A stretch of 64,000 bases of DNA from Hyphomonadaceae bacterium (GTDB lineage: Bacteria; Pseudomonadota; Alphaproteobacteria; Caulobacterales; Hyphomonadaceae): positions 62,001 to 126,000 of the forward strand of contig JANSYM010000005.1 in assembly GCA_024742355.1 (NCBI GenBank). Reading direction: 5' to 3'. The notes below the pieces were generated by a model. That model was not told the DNA's origin. It searched no databases and saw only the letters and a list, made by a program, of their open reading frames with translations. This document shows positions 41,605 to 50,343 of this stretch, piece after piece. Position numbers and translations under genes: made by a program. Position 1 is the stretch's first letter, and each line of letters opens with the position of its first letter.

Positions 41605-42141
41605 ATGACAGTCAAAGCGAGCCCTGACTTTTCTCTTGAGATTCCGCCTGGTGATGACAAGGAGCGCCGCGTCTGCCAGCGCTGTGATTTCATAGATTAT
41701 CAAAACCCCAAAATCGTCGCCGGCGCCGTCGTCCTGAAAGGTGATAAGATCCTTCTTTGCAAGCGCGCCATTGAACCTCGCAAGGGATTCTGGACTCTGC
41801 CGGCTGGCTTCATGGAACTTGGCGAGTCCGTCGAAGAAGCGGCGATGCGCGAAGCCCAGGAAGAAGCGCTCGCTGATATTGAGATTGACCGACTGCTCGC
41901 GGTCTATTCTGTCCCGCGCATCGGCCAGGTCCAGGTCATGTTCCGCGCGCGCCTGAAGGGTGATTATGGCGTCGGGCCGGAGAGTGAAGAGGTCAAGCTG
42001 GTCGAGTGGAAGGACATTCCCTGGTCGCAGCTGGCCTTCCCGACGGTTGTCTGGGCGCTGACACATTTTGCTGAAACGCGCGATCAGAACGCATTTGCGC
42101 CCTTTGCAAATCCGCCGGGAACCGATGGGTTGACCCGCTAA
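41605..42141 (+). CDS. NUDIX hydrolase with short zinc-ribbon-like N-terminus
   Basis: A 178-residue NudC-like NUDIX protein. Residues ~22-40 hold VCQRCDFIDYQNPKIVAG, half of the usual two-CxxC zinc ribbon. The Nudix box runs GFMELGESVEEAAMREAQEEAL, with the last Gly replaced by Ala. GFWTLPAGFMELGE is typical. The substrate may be a nucleoside diphosphate derivative, but cannot be named. ATG 41605 begins the family N-terminus; the longer frame runs through the MarR promoter. Its stop shares a 4-bp block with yciB. Confidence 0.88.
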   Translation: MTVKASPDFSLEIPPGDDKERRVCQRCDFIDYQNPKIVAGAVVLKGDKILLCKRAIEPRKGFWTLPAGFMELGESVEEAAMREAQEEALADIEIDRLLAVYSVPRIGQVQVMFRARLKGDYGVGPESEEVKLVEWKDIPWSQLAFPTVVWALTHFAETRDQNAFAPFANPPGTDGLTR

Positions 42142-42854
42142 GCGGCCTTGGGCTCGCGCAAATGTTTCATCGTGTAGGGTACGTTCGCGGCGCCGAAGAT
42201 GAAGGTGATTACCATGTTGCCAAGCTTCCAGTTGGCCCAGACATCCTCGGCATCGCGTGAGCCGAAGGTGAGGCCAAGGAAGTCATAACTCCCAGCCGGC
42301 GCGACTGTGGCACCGAGCACCTTGAGCGGTTCTTCGAAACCAGGGGCAAAATAGCGCCACAGGAATTCATTCCACATCGCCATGACGACAAAGAACAGGC
42401 CCCAGCGAATGGCCAGGGTTCGCCAGGCAAAGTCGGGCAGATCAAACACTTTCTCGAACATGACTTTCCAGATGTTCTGGCCGATGGCGAGACTGCCGAA
42501 TATCACGCCCGCCAGGAACAGTTGCTGAATGGTTGGCTTGATGAACAGGAAGGATTTTTCCTGCAGAATGATGCCGAGCAGTCCAAATCCGCCGACAATC
42601 GATGCAGTGAAGACCAGAAAGAGTGGCACAGATTCGCCGCGGCGCAGATAATTGGAGACGGCCCAAAGCGTGGCGATGATCAGCACGCCCGTCGCCCAGT
42701 AGAGCGCAGTGTCGGGATTGGCCCAGGTGTCATTGATCGTCACCCGGCGCATCACATTATAGACGAGGATGAACCCGATCACGGGAACCAGGTCGGCCCA
42801 GATCTGATTGGCCTTGTCGGCCGCGGTGCCGAGATCATTATTCTGGTCAGTCAT
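42138..42854 (-). CDS. Inner membrane septation protein YciB/IspZ family
   Basis: A 238-residue multi-helix membrane protein of the YciB (septation protein A) family. It has VPVIGFILVYNVM near the start, FIKPTIQQLFLAGVIFGSLAIG and LAIRWGLFFVVMAMWNEFLWR, plus the typical NTWANWK-like end (VWANWKLGNMVITFIF). Longer than the usual ~180-200 residues because of an N-terminal hydrophilic lead and an insertion (about residues 170-195). YciB affects envelope synthesis and division in other bacteria. Confidence 0.85.
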   Translation of the reverse strand: MTDQNNDLGTAADKANQIWADLVPVIGFILVYNVMRRVTINDTWANPDTALYWATGVLIIATLWAVSNYLRRGESVPLFLVFTASIVGGFGLLGIILQEKSFLFIKPTIQQLFLAGVIFGSLAIGQNIWKVMFEKVFDLPDFAWRTLAIRWGLFFVVMAMWNEFLWRYFAPGFEEPLKVLGATVAPAGSYDFLGLTFGSRDAEDVWANWKLGNMVITFIFGAANVPYTMKHLREPKAA

Positions 42855-42933
42855 GTATCAGTCTACGCAGTTCTGCGTCCTTTGGATGCCGTGGTGTCGC
42901 TCACAAAGCTGCGCCGGCGGCCAGCGTCAAGGA

Positions 42934-43803
42934 CTAAGGCGCAAATTCCAGCATCATCAGACCGATTGCGAGCACACTGGCAGCAAGAATCCGGCGCGGA
43001 CCAAACGCTTCTTTCAAGAACACGGCACCAAAAATCGCGCCAAACACAACCGACGTCTCGCGTATCGCGGTGACATTTGCGGCTTCTGACAATGTGAACG
43101 CCCAGAGCGCTGCGCCGTAGGATATGGTTCCCAGCAGGCCGCCAATCGTTCCGTCCCGGATTTGCGGCGCAATATTGGCCCAGACCCGGCCCCGGCGAAT
43201 CCAGCACATCGCCGCTGTGATCCCGATCCAGTCGAGCAGGAACAGCCATACAACGAAGGTGAACACCGTCGCTGCATCGGCTGACAGGCGCGTGCCATTG
43301 GCATCAGCGACCGAGTAGAAGGCGATGCCGAGCGCCGTGACCATGGCCCAGAACAAGGCGGCCTGTTTCAGCGGCGGGTGTTTTCCACCTTTCTGTTCCG
43401 GCATCGCAAACACGATCAGCGCCGCCGTCGCCATCAACAGGCCCAGCCATCCGAGCGGGCTGGGGCTTTCCTTCAGGATGAAGGTTGCCGTGACAGCGGT
43501 AAGTAAAGGCGCGAGGCCGCGCATGACCGGAAACACCAAAGACAGATCGCCGCGATGCAGCGCTCGTATCATCGCGAACTGATAGAACCAGTGCACCACG
43601 ACCGAAATGCCCAGCGCGCCCCAGACGGTTGGCGTGGGCAATGGCACGAAGGGCACAAATGGCACAACGCTGAGCGCCATGGCGATCGACACGATCATAC
43701 GGGTCGAGAGCACATCTCCGCCGCGCTTCACAAACAGGTTTGTGGCTGCGACCGTCACTGCGGACAACAGGCAAAGAAAAATGGGAAACGCGCTCGAACT
43801 CAT
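42934..43803 (-). CDS. EamA/DMT family transporter
   Basis: A 289-residue inner membrane protein with ten predicted helices and two EamA repeats. VIRALHRGDLSLVFPVMRGLAPLLTAV in the first half and ANVTAIRETSVVFGAIFGAVFLKEAFG at the end are typical of the DMT superfamily. Substrate unknown. It is the second EamA protein of the window and lies on the same strand as nfu and yciB, possibly in one transcript. Confidence 0.87.
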   Translation of the reverse strand: MSSSAFPIFLCLLSAVTVAATNLFVKRGGDVLSTRMIVSIAMALSVVPFVPFVPLPTPTVWGALGISVVVHWFYQFAMIRALHRGDLSLVFPVMRGLAPLLTAVTATFILKESPSPLGWLGLLMATAALIVFAMPEQKGGKHPPLKQAALFWAMVTALGIAFYSVADANGTRLSADAATVFTFVVWLFLLDWIGITAAMCWIRRGRVWANIAPQIRDGTIGGLLGTISYGAALWAFTLSEAANVTAIRETSVVFGAIFGAVFLKEAFGPRRILAASVLAIGLMMLEFAP

Positions 43804-43853
43804 TCAGCCGCCTCGCGCATCGGCGGCAGGGAAGTCAAGCGATCGGGGCGCGG

Positions 43854-44441
43854 CTAAAGCGCCGCTTCGACGGCTGTGACTTCCGGCACATACGCTTTCA
43901 GCATGTTCTCAATGCCCTGCTTCAAGGTGAAGGTCGAAGACGGACAGCCGGCACATGCGCCGCGCATGGACAGGTGAACGATGCCGGACTCGGGCTCAAA
44001 CCGGTGGAAGATGATGTCGCCGCCATCCTGGGCGACGGCTGGACGGACCCGGGTTTCGATCAGCTCGATAATCTCGCCAACAATCTCAGCTGTTTCGCCT
44101 TCATAATCCTCAGCCGACCCACCTGCCTCGCCGGAGGTCATCGCGGCAGCGTCCGTCGCCATGACCGGAAGGCCGGCAACGAAGTGATCCATGATTGCGG
44201 CCAGCGCCATGGGGCGGACATGTTTCCAGTCTGAGTCCGCATCCTTGGTCAGCGAGATAAAATCACTGCCCAGGAACACGCGCACCACGCCCTGCACCTG
44301 AAACAGGCCTTGCGCCAGAGGGCTGGTGCCGGCTTCGTCGATTGATGCGAAATCATACGGCCCGGTGCCGCCTGTGACCGGCTGGCCGGGCAGGAATTTC
44401 AGCGTGTCGGGATTCGGGGTTGGTTCTGTCTGAATAAACAT
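43854..44441 (-). CDS. Nfu-type Fe-S cluster carrier
   Basis: A 195-residue protein with an N-terminal Nfu_N domain (MFIQTEPTPNPDTLKFLPGQPV) and a C-terminal NifU domain with the cluster motif MRGACAGCPSSTFTLKQGIE (CxxC). It transfers Fe-S clusters to target enzymes; aconitase is a known kind of client and is coded 5 kb away. ATG 44441 begins the conserved domain; an earlier ATG seven codons upstream is less likely. Confidence 0.93.
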   Translation of the reverse strand: MFIQTEPTPNPDTLKFLPGQPVTGGTGPYDFASIDEAGTSPLAQGLFQVQGVVRVFLGSDFISLTKDADSDWKHVRPMALAAIMDHFVAGLPVMATDAAAMTSGEAGGSAEDYEGETAEIVGEIIELIETRVRPAVAQDGGDIIFHRFEPESGIVHLSMRGACAGCPSSTFTLKQGIENMLKAYVPEVTAVEAAL

Positions 44442-44526
44442 GGGGCCGCATCGGCCTTTCATTCCGCCTGGTACAGCCCCTTAAATGAGCAAAATGTGCG
44501 CTATTTCAAGATCGCAGGCTGCGGAT

Positions 44527-45585
44527 CTATTCGGAAGACGTCGCTTCTGCCACCGCCATCGTCTCAGCTTCCTGCGCCTGCAGGACGGAGATGAAGTCAG
44601 CCGTCGCGGTTTCGATCTCGGTCAGATAGTACATCATCGCCGCCGGATGGTCGGCAAGGATGGACCCCGTACCGGCCTGGCTTGAGACAAACATCGGATT
44701 GAACGTCGCCGCGCGGCGCCAGGCAAACAGGGCGCGATCGCGGGCTTCGGCTGCGGCGCGTGTGCGGACCAGGTCTGGTTCCTGAATCAGGGACGACATG
44801 ATCAGCTGCGATGCCACCTGCGCATAGGCGCGGGTCTTGTAGACGGCTTCAATATCGGCGCGCGATGCCGGCCAGGCTTCGGCGCGGTCAACATGCGTGC
44901 GCAGACGCTCTTGCGACTCGACGGCCCAACCCTTGTACAGGTTGAGCTCGTCGACCATCACGTTCAGCCCCTTGGGTTGAGCCGCGAGACCGCGAGACAG
45001 ACGGCCTTCATAGCTTTGCAGGGCTTCTGCGGCCGCGTTGAGGCGCGGCACAGCTTCGGCTTCCTGTGAGGGCACAAGCAGGCGTGCTGCGGCCATGAGA
45101 TCAGAATCCGGTACACCTTGTTCACGTGCGGCATGTCCGGACGCCATCAATGCAAACTCAGAAAGCGCGCCTGTGACCCCTTCCTGCCAGGCGGGCAAAG
45201 CGGTGAGGCGGGCTTGCGGATGCCACCAGGACCGGTCATCGGCCCAGCCAGCGACAGTGAGTTCGCGGCCAAGCAGCGTCATCGCTGTACCCGTATCGTT
45301 TGAGTACCAGGGTGCTGCGGAGGACAGCACAACCGCGCTGGAGTCGACTTTGTGGCTGAGCACAGTCATCGCCGGATATCCGCCGACCAGCGCCAGGACG
45401 AGCCCCAGCTTGGCGGTGCCGATGATGCGGCGCCAGAAACGACCGAGGGCTGCCGCCATCGGGCTCGGCTCGGCATCGTCTAAATAGGCTTCGGAAATGT
45501 CAGCGCCAAGCAGCGTCACGACGGGCTTACCGTCATCGTTCTGGGCTTCAATATATTCTACGGGGAGCTTCTCAGCCGCTGTCAT
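44527..45585 (-). CDS. DUF2333 family membrane protein
   Basis: A ~352-residue protein with one N-terminal membrane helix (LGLVLALVGGYPAMTVLSH), a large periplasmic part with APWYSNDTGTAMTLLGREL, WADDRSWWHPQARLTALPAWQEGV, and long helices near the C-terminus. I recognise it as DUF2333-like; function unknown. ATG 45585 is preferred over 45630 because GAAG lies upstream and the earlier residues look non-coding. A 15-bp palindrome lies in its upstream region (45647-45661). Confidence 0.75.
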   Translation of the reverse strand: MTAAEKLPVEYIEAQNDDGKPVVTLLGADISEAYLDDAEPSPMAAALGRFWRRIIGTAKLGLVLALVGGYPAMTVLSHKVDSSAVVLSSAAPWYSNDTGTAMTLLGRELTVAGWADDRSWWHPQARLTALPAWQEGVTGALSEFALMASGHAAREQGVPDSDLMAAARLLVPSQEAEAVPRLNAAAEALQSYEGRLSRGLAAQPKGLNVMVDELNLYKGWAVESQERLRTHVDRAEAWPASRADIEAVYKTRAYAQVASQLIMSSLIQEPDLVRTRAAAEARDRALFAWRRAATFNPMFVSSQAGTGSILADHPAAMMYYLTEIETATADFISVLQAQEAETMAVAEATSSE

Positions 45586-45646
45586 GGATACTTCACTCGC
45601 AACATGTGTTGATGGAGCCACATGACGCAATAAATGCGCCGTTTAC

Positions 45647-45661
45647 AAGTCTTTAAGACTT
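45647..45661. promoter_or_regulatory. Palindrome upstream of the DUF2333 gene
   Basis: AAGTCTT-T-AAGACTT, a perfect 7-bp inverted repeat in the 146-bp gap between the M23 operon end and the DUF2333 start. It may be an operator or the stem of a weak terminator for the M23 operon, although no T-run follows. Confidence 0.35.
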
Positions 45662-45731
45662 AAAGTTTGGCAAGAGTAAGTCCGCGCGCTGAATTTATGC
45701 AGGAATCTGATGCGGAAATTACAGTTAACGG

Positions 45732-46874
45732 CTATTCGATAATGTCGATATCGTCCGGGAAAACCGGAATACTCGCGATCGCCACTGTGTCATCTTCAAC
45801 CAGATCACCGCGTCCGCCTTCGCGGCGTTCATAGGCGGCCACCAGAGACATATAAGGCGGCACATGAGTGATACCTTGCCCTTCGATCGGGGACTTGATC
45901 TCGAAGTGCAGGTGGAACGTTGTTGGTGTCCCGCCGAAATCATTCGAAACAAAGCCGAGCGTGTCTCCGGCGCTGACCGAATCCAGTGCCGACACGCGCA
46001 AGCGACGCATATTGAGGTGGAGATAGGAATAGATGTTCCCGGACTCCGTGCCGCGCAATTGAACCGAATAGGTGCCGATATGCTGGATGATCCCGTCTTC
46101 GACAGCGACCACTTCATGCAGGCCGCGATCGCGCGCCGCCTGAGACCGCAAGGCGTTGCAATCTGAAGCAGATCCAACCCGAATATCCTGGCCCTGGTGA
46201 ACCTTGTTGGTCGGGCACATGGGTGTGTTGCGGGTTGAAGAGCGCTTCTCGCAAAAATTGTCACGCCACGGAATGTCGTAATTGGCCGGGTCGCACTGGT
46301 CGCCGCCGACGGCACCGCCAAGGCGATAGACCATGGATTGCGGCCAGGTCGGCGCAGTCTTGATCGGGAACAGCATGTCCGGCGCATAGACCGTGTCATC
46401 ACCCTGGCCGGTGCCGGTGCCCGGGATCAGATCGCCGGGTGCGTAATACTCGAACTTGATCGGCAGGGTTGGCGGAGGCGGCGGCGATACCGGAACGTCG
46501 GTGTCCGGATCCTCTGGCTCAGGGTCGACAGGATCAGGATCGTCCGTCGGCGCGGGATCAGGATCACCCGGATCAGGGTCCACGGGATCGAGGGTTTCTC
46601 CGTCTGGGTCTGCTGGCACCGGATCGGGATCAGGGTCTGCCGGCATTGGATCAACGGGATCATCAGTTGGTTCAACCGGCGCCGGATCCTCACCATTATC
46701 GACAGGGCCTTCGCCCCAGGGGTCATCGACAGGTTCTGTTGGCGGCGGCGGTCCTGGCGCGCCATCCGGAACGGTCGGTCGCGACTCGTGGTCGCCGCCG
46801 GGCAAACGCACAACGTCACAGGCTGACAGGGCCAGTGCTGAAACGGCAATCAGCCCCCAATGCTTGAGATTCAT
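45732..46874 (-). CDS. M23 metallopeptidase lipoprotein with Asp/Pro-rich linker
   Basis: A 380-residue lipoprotein (lipobox LSAC, Cys19). Residues ~40-135 are an acidic Asp-Pro-Glu repeat linker, then the LytM/M23 domain with zinc ligands His226 and Asp230 (HQGQD) and HLH at His321/His323. All four key positions are kept, so cell-wall hydrolase activity is plausible. Extra Cys (194, 208, 220, 239) may form disulfides. Last gene of the operon with the subtilase; its ATG overlaps the upstream stop by 4 bp. Confidence 0.88.
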   Translation of the reverse strand: MNLKHWGLIAVSALALSACDVVRLPGGDHESRPTVPDGAPGPPPPTEPVDDPWGEGPVDNGEDPAPVEPTDDPVDPMPADPDPDPVPADPDGETLDPVDPDPGDPDPAPTDDPDPVDPEPEDPDTDVPVSPPPPPTLPIKFEYYAPGDLIPGTGTGQGDDTVYAPDMLFPIKTAPTWPQSMVYRLGGAVGGDQCDPANYDIPWRDNFCEKRSSTRNTPMCPTNKVHQGQDIRVGSASDCNALRSQAARDRGLHEVVAVEDGIIQHIGTYSVQLRGTESGNIYSYLHLNMRRLRVSALDSVSAGDTLGFVSNDFGGTPTTFHLHFEIKSPIEGQGITHVPPYMSLVAAYERREGGRGDLVEDDTVAIASIPVFPDDIDIIE

Positions 46875-47518
46875 CTTGTCCCCGCAATCAGTAGCTTCTC
46901 TACTTCGGCCAATGCCTCTTCCTCACTCACACAGCTGCCTTTTACAGCCGTTGCTGGATCCTTGCACATGAACTCGACCAGGTAAGACGCGCCATAGCGG
47001 CTGAACGAAACCTGCGCGCCGGTCATGGTTTCTTCGAACGTCAGGTCGGAATCACTCACTGTGCCTTGTTCGCCGGGCCGCACGACCAGGCGGTCGGTGC
47101 CATTGATGATCATGTCATAGACCTCGCCTTTGCGGACGGCAAAATAGCCATCGGCCATGGGGCGGAAATCGAGGCTGCTTTCGCCGGTCGAGGCCACTGT
47201 CACCGGCTCATCCGGCAACAGGACCGGCACAGCGGGCGAGCCGACACTCGCAACCTGGACCATCGCGGAATTATCGGAGTCGCGAGAGGCAAAATCCTGG
47301 CGCGCCTGGTTCCAGTCAATCGACGCTTTCTTGGTTTCGATCGCACTGCCAGGCGGTGTGATTTCCACGACCTCTGTAGCCGGCGGTGTCTCGGGTTGCG
47401 CCTCGACTTGCGCCGGGGCTGGCGGCGGCGTTTCGGCCTCGAGCGACGAAACTTCGGTTTGCGGTTCACACGCGGCGAGAGCGACCCCGCAAATGGCTGG
47501 AATGATCAAAGCGCGCAT
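46871..47518 (-). CDS. Hypothetical lipoprotein in the protease operon
   Basis: A 215-residue protein, lipobox LAAC (Cys17), followed by a Pro/Glu-rich linker to about residue 60. The folded part has SPAVPVLLPDEP, YFAVRKGEVYDMIINGTDRLVVRPGE and SYLVEFMCKDPATAVKGSCVSEEEA. The last piece has two Cys that may form a disulfide. No family recognised. The ATGA overlap with the M23 gene and 3-bp distance from the upstream gene tie it to the peptidases. Confidence 0.8.
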   Translation of the reverse strand: MRALIIPAICGVALAACEPQTEVSSLEAETPPPAPAQVEAQPETPPATEVVEITPPGSAIETKKASIDWNQARQDFASRDSDNSAMVQVASVGSPAVPVLLPDEPVTVASTGESSLDFRPMADGYFAVRKGEVYDMIINGTDRLVVRPGEQGTVSDSDLTFEETMTGAQVSFSRYGASYLVEFMCKDPATAVKGSCVSEEEALAEVEKLLIAGTR

Positions 47519-47521
47519 GAC

Positions 47522-48013
47522 TTACTTCCCTTCATATGTCGACGCGATCGAGTCGACTTCGGCATAGGCCAGACTATCAATTGTTTCGAGCGCGGCAATC
47601 ACGTCCGAGGCAGAGCGTCCATTCGGGTCCCCTTTCGGCAAGGCCAGGATCAGCTCTCCGGAATAGCTGGCGCGGACCAACTGCAGGCCCTGTAATTGCG
47701 GGTGCGCGGACGCCCACTGGTTGAACGACGCGCGGGTGCCGGCTTCATCTCGGCGGAAATTGCGACAGACCTGCTGCAGTTCAGGCTCGTCATTGAAGCG
47801 CACAATGAATGTCGCTGCAGGTGCCTGTGTCGGGGTGACCTGGGCCTGAACCAGCTGCGCTGCTTCGATCTGACCTTTGGTCCATTGCGGGAAAAATGAG
47901 AGAGAGTCCGCTGTCTGCGTAAACGCCATACAGCCGGTCAGGCTCAACATACACAATAAGGCGGCTAGTCCCATATGGCCGCCATAATGCGGCAGGTTTT
48001 CAGATCTCTCCAT
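47522..48013 (-). CDS. Propeptide-inhibitor-like (I9-type) lipoprotein
   Basis: A ~163-residue lipoprotein (lipobox LTGC, Cys28). The mature part resembles a stand-alone subtilase propeptide: FIVRFNDEPELQQVC opening strand, a helix region RASFNQWASAH, then LVRASYSGELILALP and ALETIDSLAYAEVD, the usual ending of I9 domains. It lies directly downstream of a subtilase gene, so an inhibitor or chaperone role is proposed. Start: ATG 48013 has GAGGGG seven bases upstream; ATG 48037, overlapping the subtilase stop, is also possible. The homology is by eye and needs a profile search. Confidence 0.65.
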   Translation of the reverse strand: MERSENLPHYGGHMGLAALLCMLSLTGCMAFTQTADSLSFFPQWTKGQIEAAQLVQAQVTPTQAPAATFIVRFNDEPELQQVCRNFRRDEAGTRASFNQWASAHPQLQGLQLVRASYSGELILALPKGDPNGRSASDVIAALETIDSLAYAEVDSIASTYEGK

Positions 48014-48033
48014 CACAATCCCCTCTTCTCCCA

Positions 48034-50271
48034 TCAATCTCCCAGCGTGACATCTGCCAGATTAAGCAGACCTGAACCGCATGGGCGCAGGCACATGTCC
48101 GGGTCGTCCAGCGTTGGCACCGCACCCGGGAACTGCGCGCACAAGCCTGTGCACTGGTTCTCCGGAATCGACCGTACGCCCGAAAGCAAGGTCGATACAA
48201 GCTGATCCGAGGTCAGGTCCGGGCGCTTCGATTTGATCAGCGCCAGCGCCGCCGCCACATGCGGGCTCGCCATGCTGGTGCCTTGCTCATAGGCATAATA
48301 ACTGGTCGCAACCGACTCACCGGTCAGCGGATCGGCGCAATTCTCGGCGGTCTTGGTCGACAACACGCCATCGGGATTGCCATCACCATCATCATCGCGG
48401 GTCAGGTCGCCGCCTGGCGCCAGGACATCCACCGCGGCGCCATAATTCGAATAAGGCGCAAGATGCCCGCGCGCGTCGCCGCCGGCCACCGTCACAACAT
48501 TCTGGCATCCGGCGGGCGCGAAGAATTCGGTCGGCACGCTCTTGTTTCCAGCGGCGACCACGACGACGACGCCTTGCTCTGTCACCGAATTGATCGCGTC
48601 CTGCATCGAGGCCGGGCAGGTTTTGAACAGGCCAAGCGACAAGTTGATGATATCAGCCGGGTTCTGGTTCCAGACTTCTTCGCCAAGCTCATTGAACTCG
48701 GGGATCGTGCCCGCGGCCCAACGGATCGCGTCGTTGATATCCGAGAGCTTGCCACCGCATTTGCCGAGCGCACGAACGGGAACCACTTTGACATTCCAGG
48801 CCCCGCCCGCAACGCCATCTGAATTATTGGTCGAGGCAGCGCCGATAATGCCGGCGACATGTGTGCCGTGGAACGTGTTGGACAGGACGCCCGCCTCGGG
48901 ACAGACATCGCCCGGGTCATTCGGATCCGCGTCGCGGCCATTGCCGTCATTGGCGACATCGAGATCGCTGACCATGTCCCAGCCGGCGACGACATTGACC
49001 GAGTCGCGAATGTCCGGATGGTCCATCTGCAAGCCGGTATCAACCACCGCAACCACCACTTCCGATGAGCCCTGGCTCGCCTGATCGGTCCAGAAATCGA
49101 CAAATCCGGCGCCGCCTGCGGACTGCCCTGCTTCGCTGCCCTGGCTCTTATAATGCCATTGCAAATCGAACAGTGGATCATTTGGCGTGATCAGAGACGG
49201 CGTCTCCTCGCCGCCTGGCAGCCGGATCATCTGGTGCTCATAGAGCCAGTCTTTCTCGACATATTCGAACTCGCCCGAGGCTTTCAGATCCTCGATCACG
49301 CATTCCATCGCGACCAGCGGATTTGCGTCAGACTGTTGCGCCGCAACCTCGTCACACGCGACGCCATTCTCCAGCGCGATACGGCCCTGTTGCAATACGG
49401 CTTCAGTGAAATTGGTCGGATTGAGGGCGTCGGAGCCAATCTCGATGACCATCTGACCGGAACGCGAGCGCTGGATGCTGGCCGCGACCTTGAACTTGGT
49501 CGCCGTTTGAATCATCCGCTCTTCTGCCACCAATTGGCGCTGCAGCGCGGCATTGGGCTGGATCAGCGCCCGCTGCGCCACCTTCGGATCGAGTTTCGGG
49601 AGCTGCGCCATGCGCTCTTCAGGTGTCGCCGGAAGCTGAATGGCAAGGGATCGCGTCCGCACGACGGGCTCGCGCGTGATGCCGCGATCGTAGCGTTTCT
49701 GATCCACCGTCTCTTTCAACGGTGCCCGGGGCAGTGCCGGTTCATCCGTGATCACCTGATTGGTCTGCGTCCGGCTCTCGGGATCGACGACCGTAATCGA
49801 GCGGGTCTTCGATGCCGGAAGTTCGATTCGTCGAATGACAGCCGGATCCTCAATTGCGCGGTCCAGGGTGTCCTGGTCAGGAACAATAATCTTCGCATCG
49901 GCCTGATCATTGACGACCACATCGAGTGCCATTTCCGGCTCGGCCATGACTTCAGACAATTCGATCGAAGGCGGCAGCGCCGCCGGTTTTGCAACAATCG
50001 ACCCGATGACAAAACGCGGCCGCGCTGCGCCAGACTCGGCTTGTTCCGGAATTGAGGCTGCGAATGCGCGTGCCTCGATCGGAACGGCTGCATATCGGGC
50101 TGAGTCTGATTGCGTGACGTCCTCGCCGCCCAATTGCCCGAGGACGGCGTCGCCGAGCGCACCAGCGCGGTCGAGCCGTTCCTGTTGCCGGTCACAGGCG
50201 GCAAGCCCGATCAATGTCAATGCACTTGCTGTGAGTGCAACGCGTTTAACCCATATTGCTGTTCTGGCCAT
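48034..50271 (-). CDS. S8 subtilisin-family serine protease lipoprotein
   Basis: A 745-residue protease. Lipobox LAAC gives Cys26; residues 30-260 are a low-complexity, Pro-rich leader, 260-350 look like an I9 propeptide ending FEYVEKDW, and 370-745 are the catalytic domain. The triad is Asp411 (VVDTGLQMDHPD), His468 (FHGTHVAG) and Ser666 (GTSMASPH), with oxyanion Asn576 (AAGN). Cys-rich C-terminus (QCTGLCAQF, MCLRPCGSG) suggests disulfides. First gene of a four-gene operon with another lipoprotein of propeptide type. A lipid anchor on a subtilase suggests an outer-membrane or periplasmic protease. Confidence 0.93.
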   Translation of the reverse strand: MARTAIWVKRVALTASALTLIGLAACDRQQERLDRAGALGDAVLGQLGGEDVTQSDSARYAAVPIEARAFAASIPEQAESGAARPRFVIGSIVAKPAALPPSIELSEVMAEPEMALDVVVNDQADAKIIVPDQDTLDRAIEDPAVIRRIELPASKTRSITVVDPESRTQTNQVITDEPALPRAPLKETVDQKRYDRGITREPVVRTRSLAIQLPATPEERMAQLPKLDPKVAQRALIQPNAALQRQLVAEERMIQTATKFKVAASIQRSRSGQMVIEIGSDALNPTNFTEAVLQQGRIALENGVACDEVAAQQSDANPLVAMECVIEDLKASGEFEYVEKDWLYEHQMIRLPGGEETPSLITPNDPLFDLQWHYKSQGSEAGQSAGGAGFVDFWTDQASQGSSEVVVAVVDTGLQMDHPDIRDSVNVVAGWDMVSDLDVANDGNGRDADPNDPGDVCPEAGVLSNTFHGTHVAGIIGAASTNNSDGVAGGAWNVKVVPVRALGKCGGKLSDINDAIRWAAGTIPEFNELGEEVWNQNPADIINLSLGLFKTCPASMQDAINSVTEQGVVVVVAAGNKSVPTEFFAPAGCQNVVTVAGGDARGHLAPYSNYGAAVDVLAPGGDLTRDDDGDGNPDGVLSTKTAENCADPLTGESVATSYYAYEQGTSMASPHVAAALALIKSKRPDLTSDQLVSTLLSGVRSIPENQCTGLCAQFPGAVPTLDDPDMCLRPCGSGLLNLADVTLGD

Positions 50272-50343
50272 GGAATGCGTCCCCTAATCTACGCGATGGA
50301 ACGGGCGTACTTTAACCATATGTCAATCTCATGGCGAGGGAAA

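Noticed and set aside
46490-46720. Repeated GGATCAGGATC-type units that might suggest a CRISPR array
   Set aside because: No constant repeat length or unique spacers; the units are the codons of the Asp-Pro linker.
46456-46971. Ser/Gly-rich plus-strand frame that looks like a repeat protein
   Set aside because: It is the antisense of the Asp/Pro linker of the M23 lipoprotein; low complexity comes from the DNA repeats.
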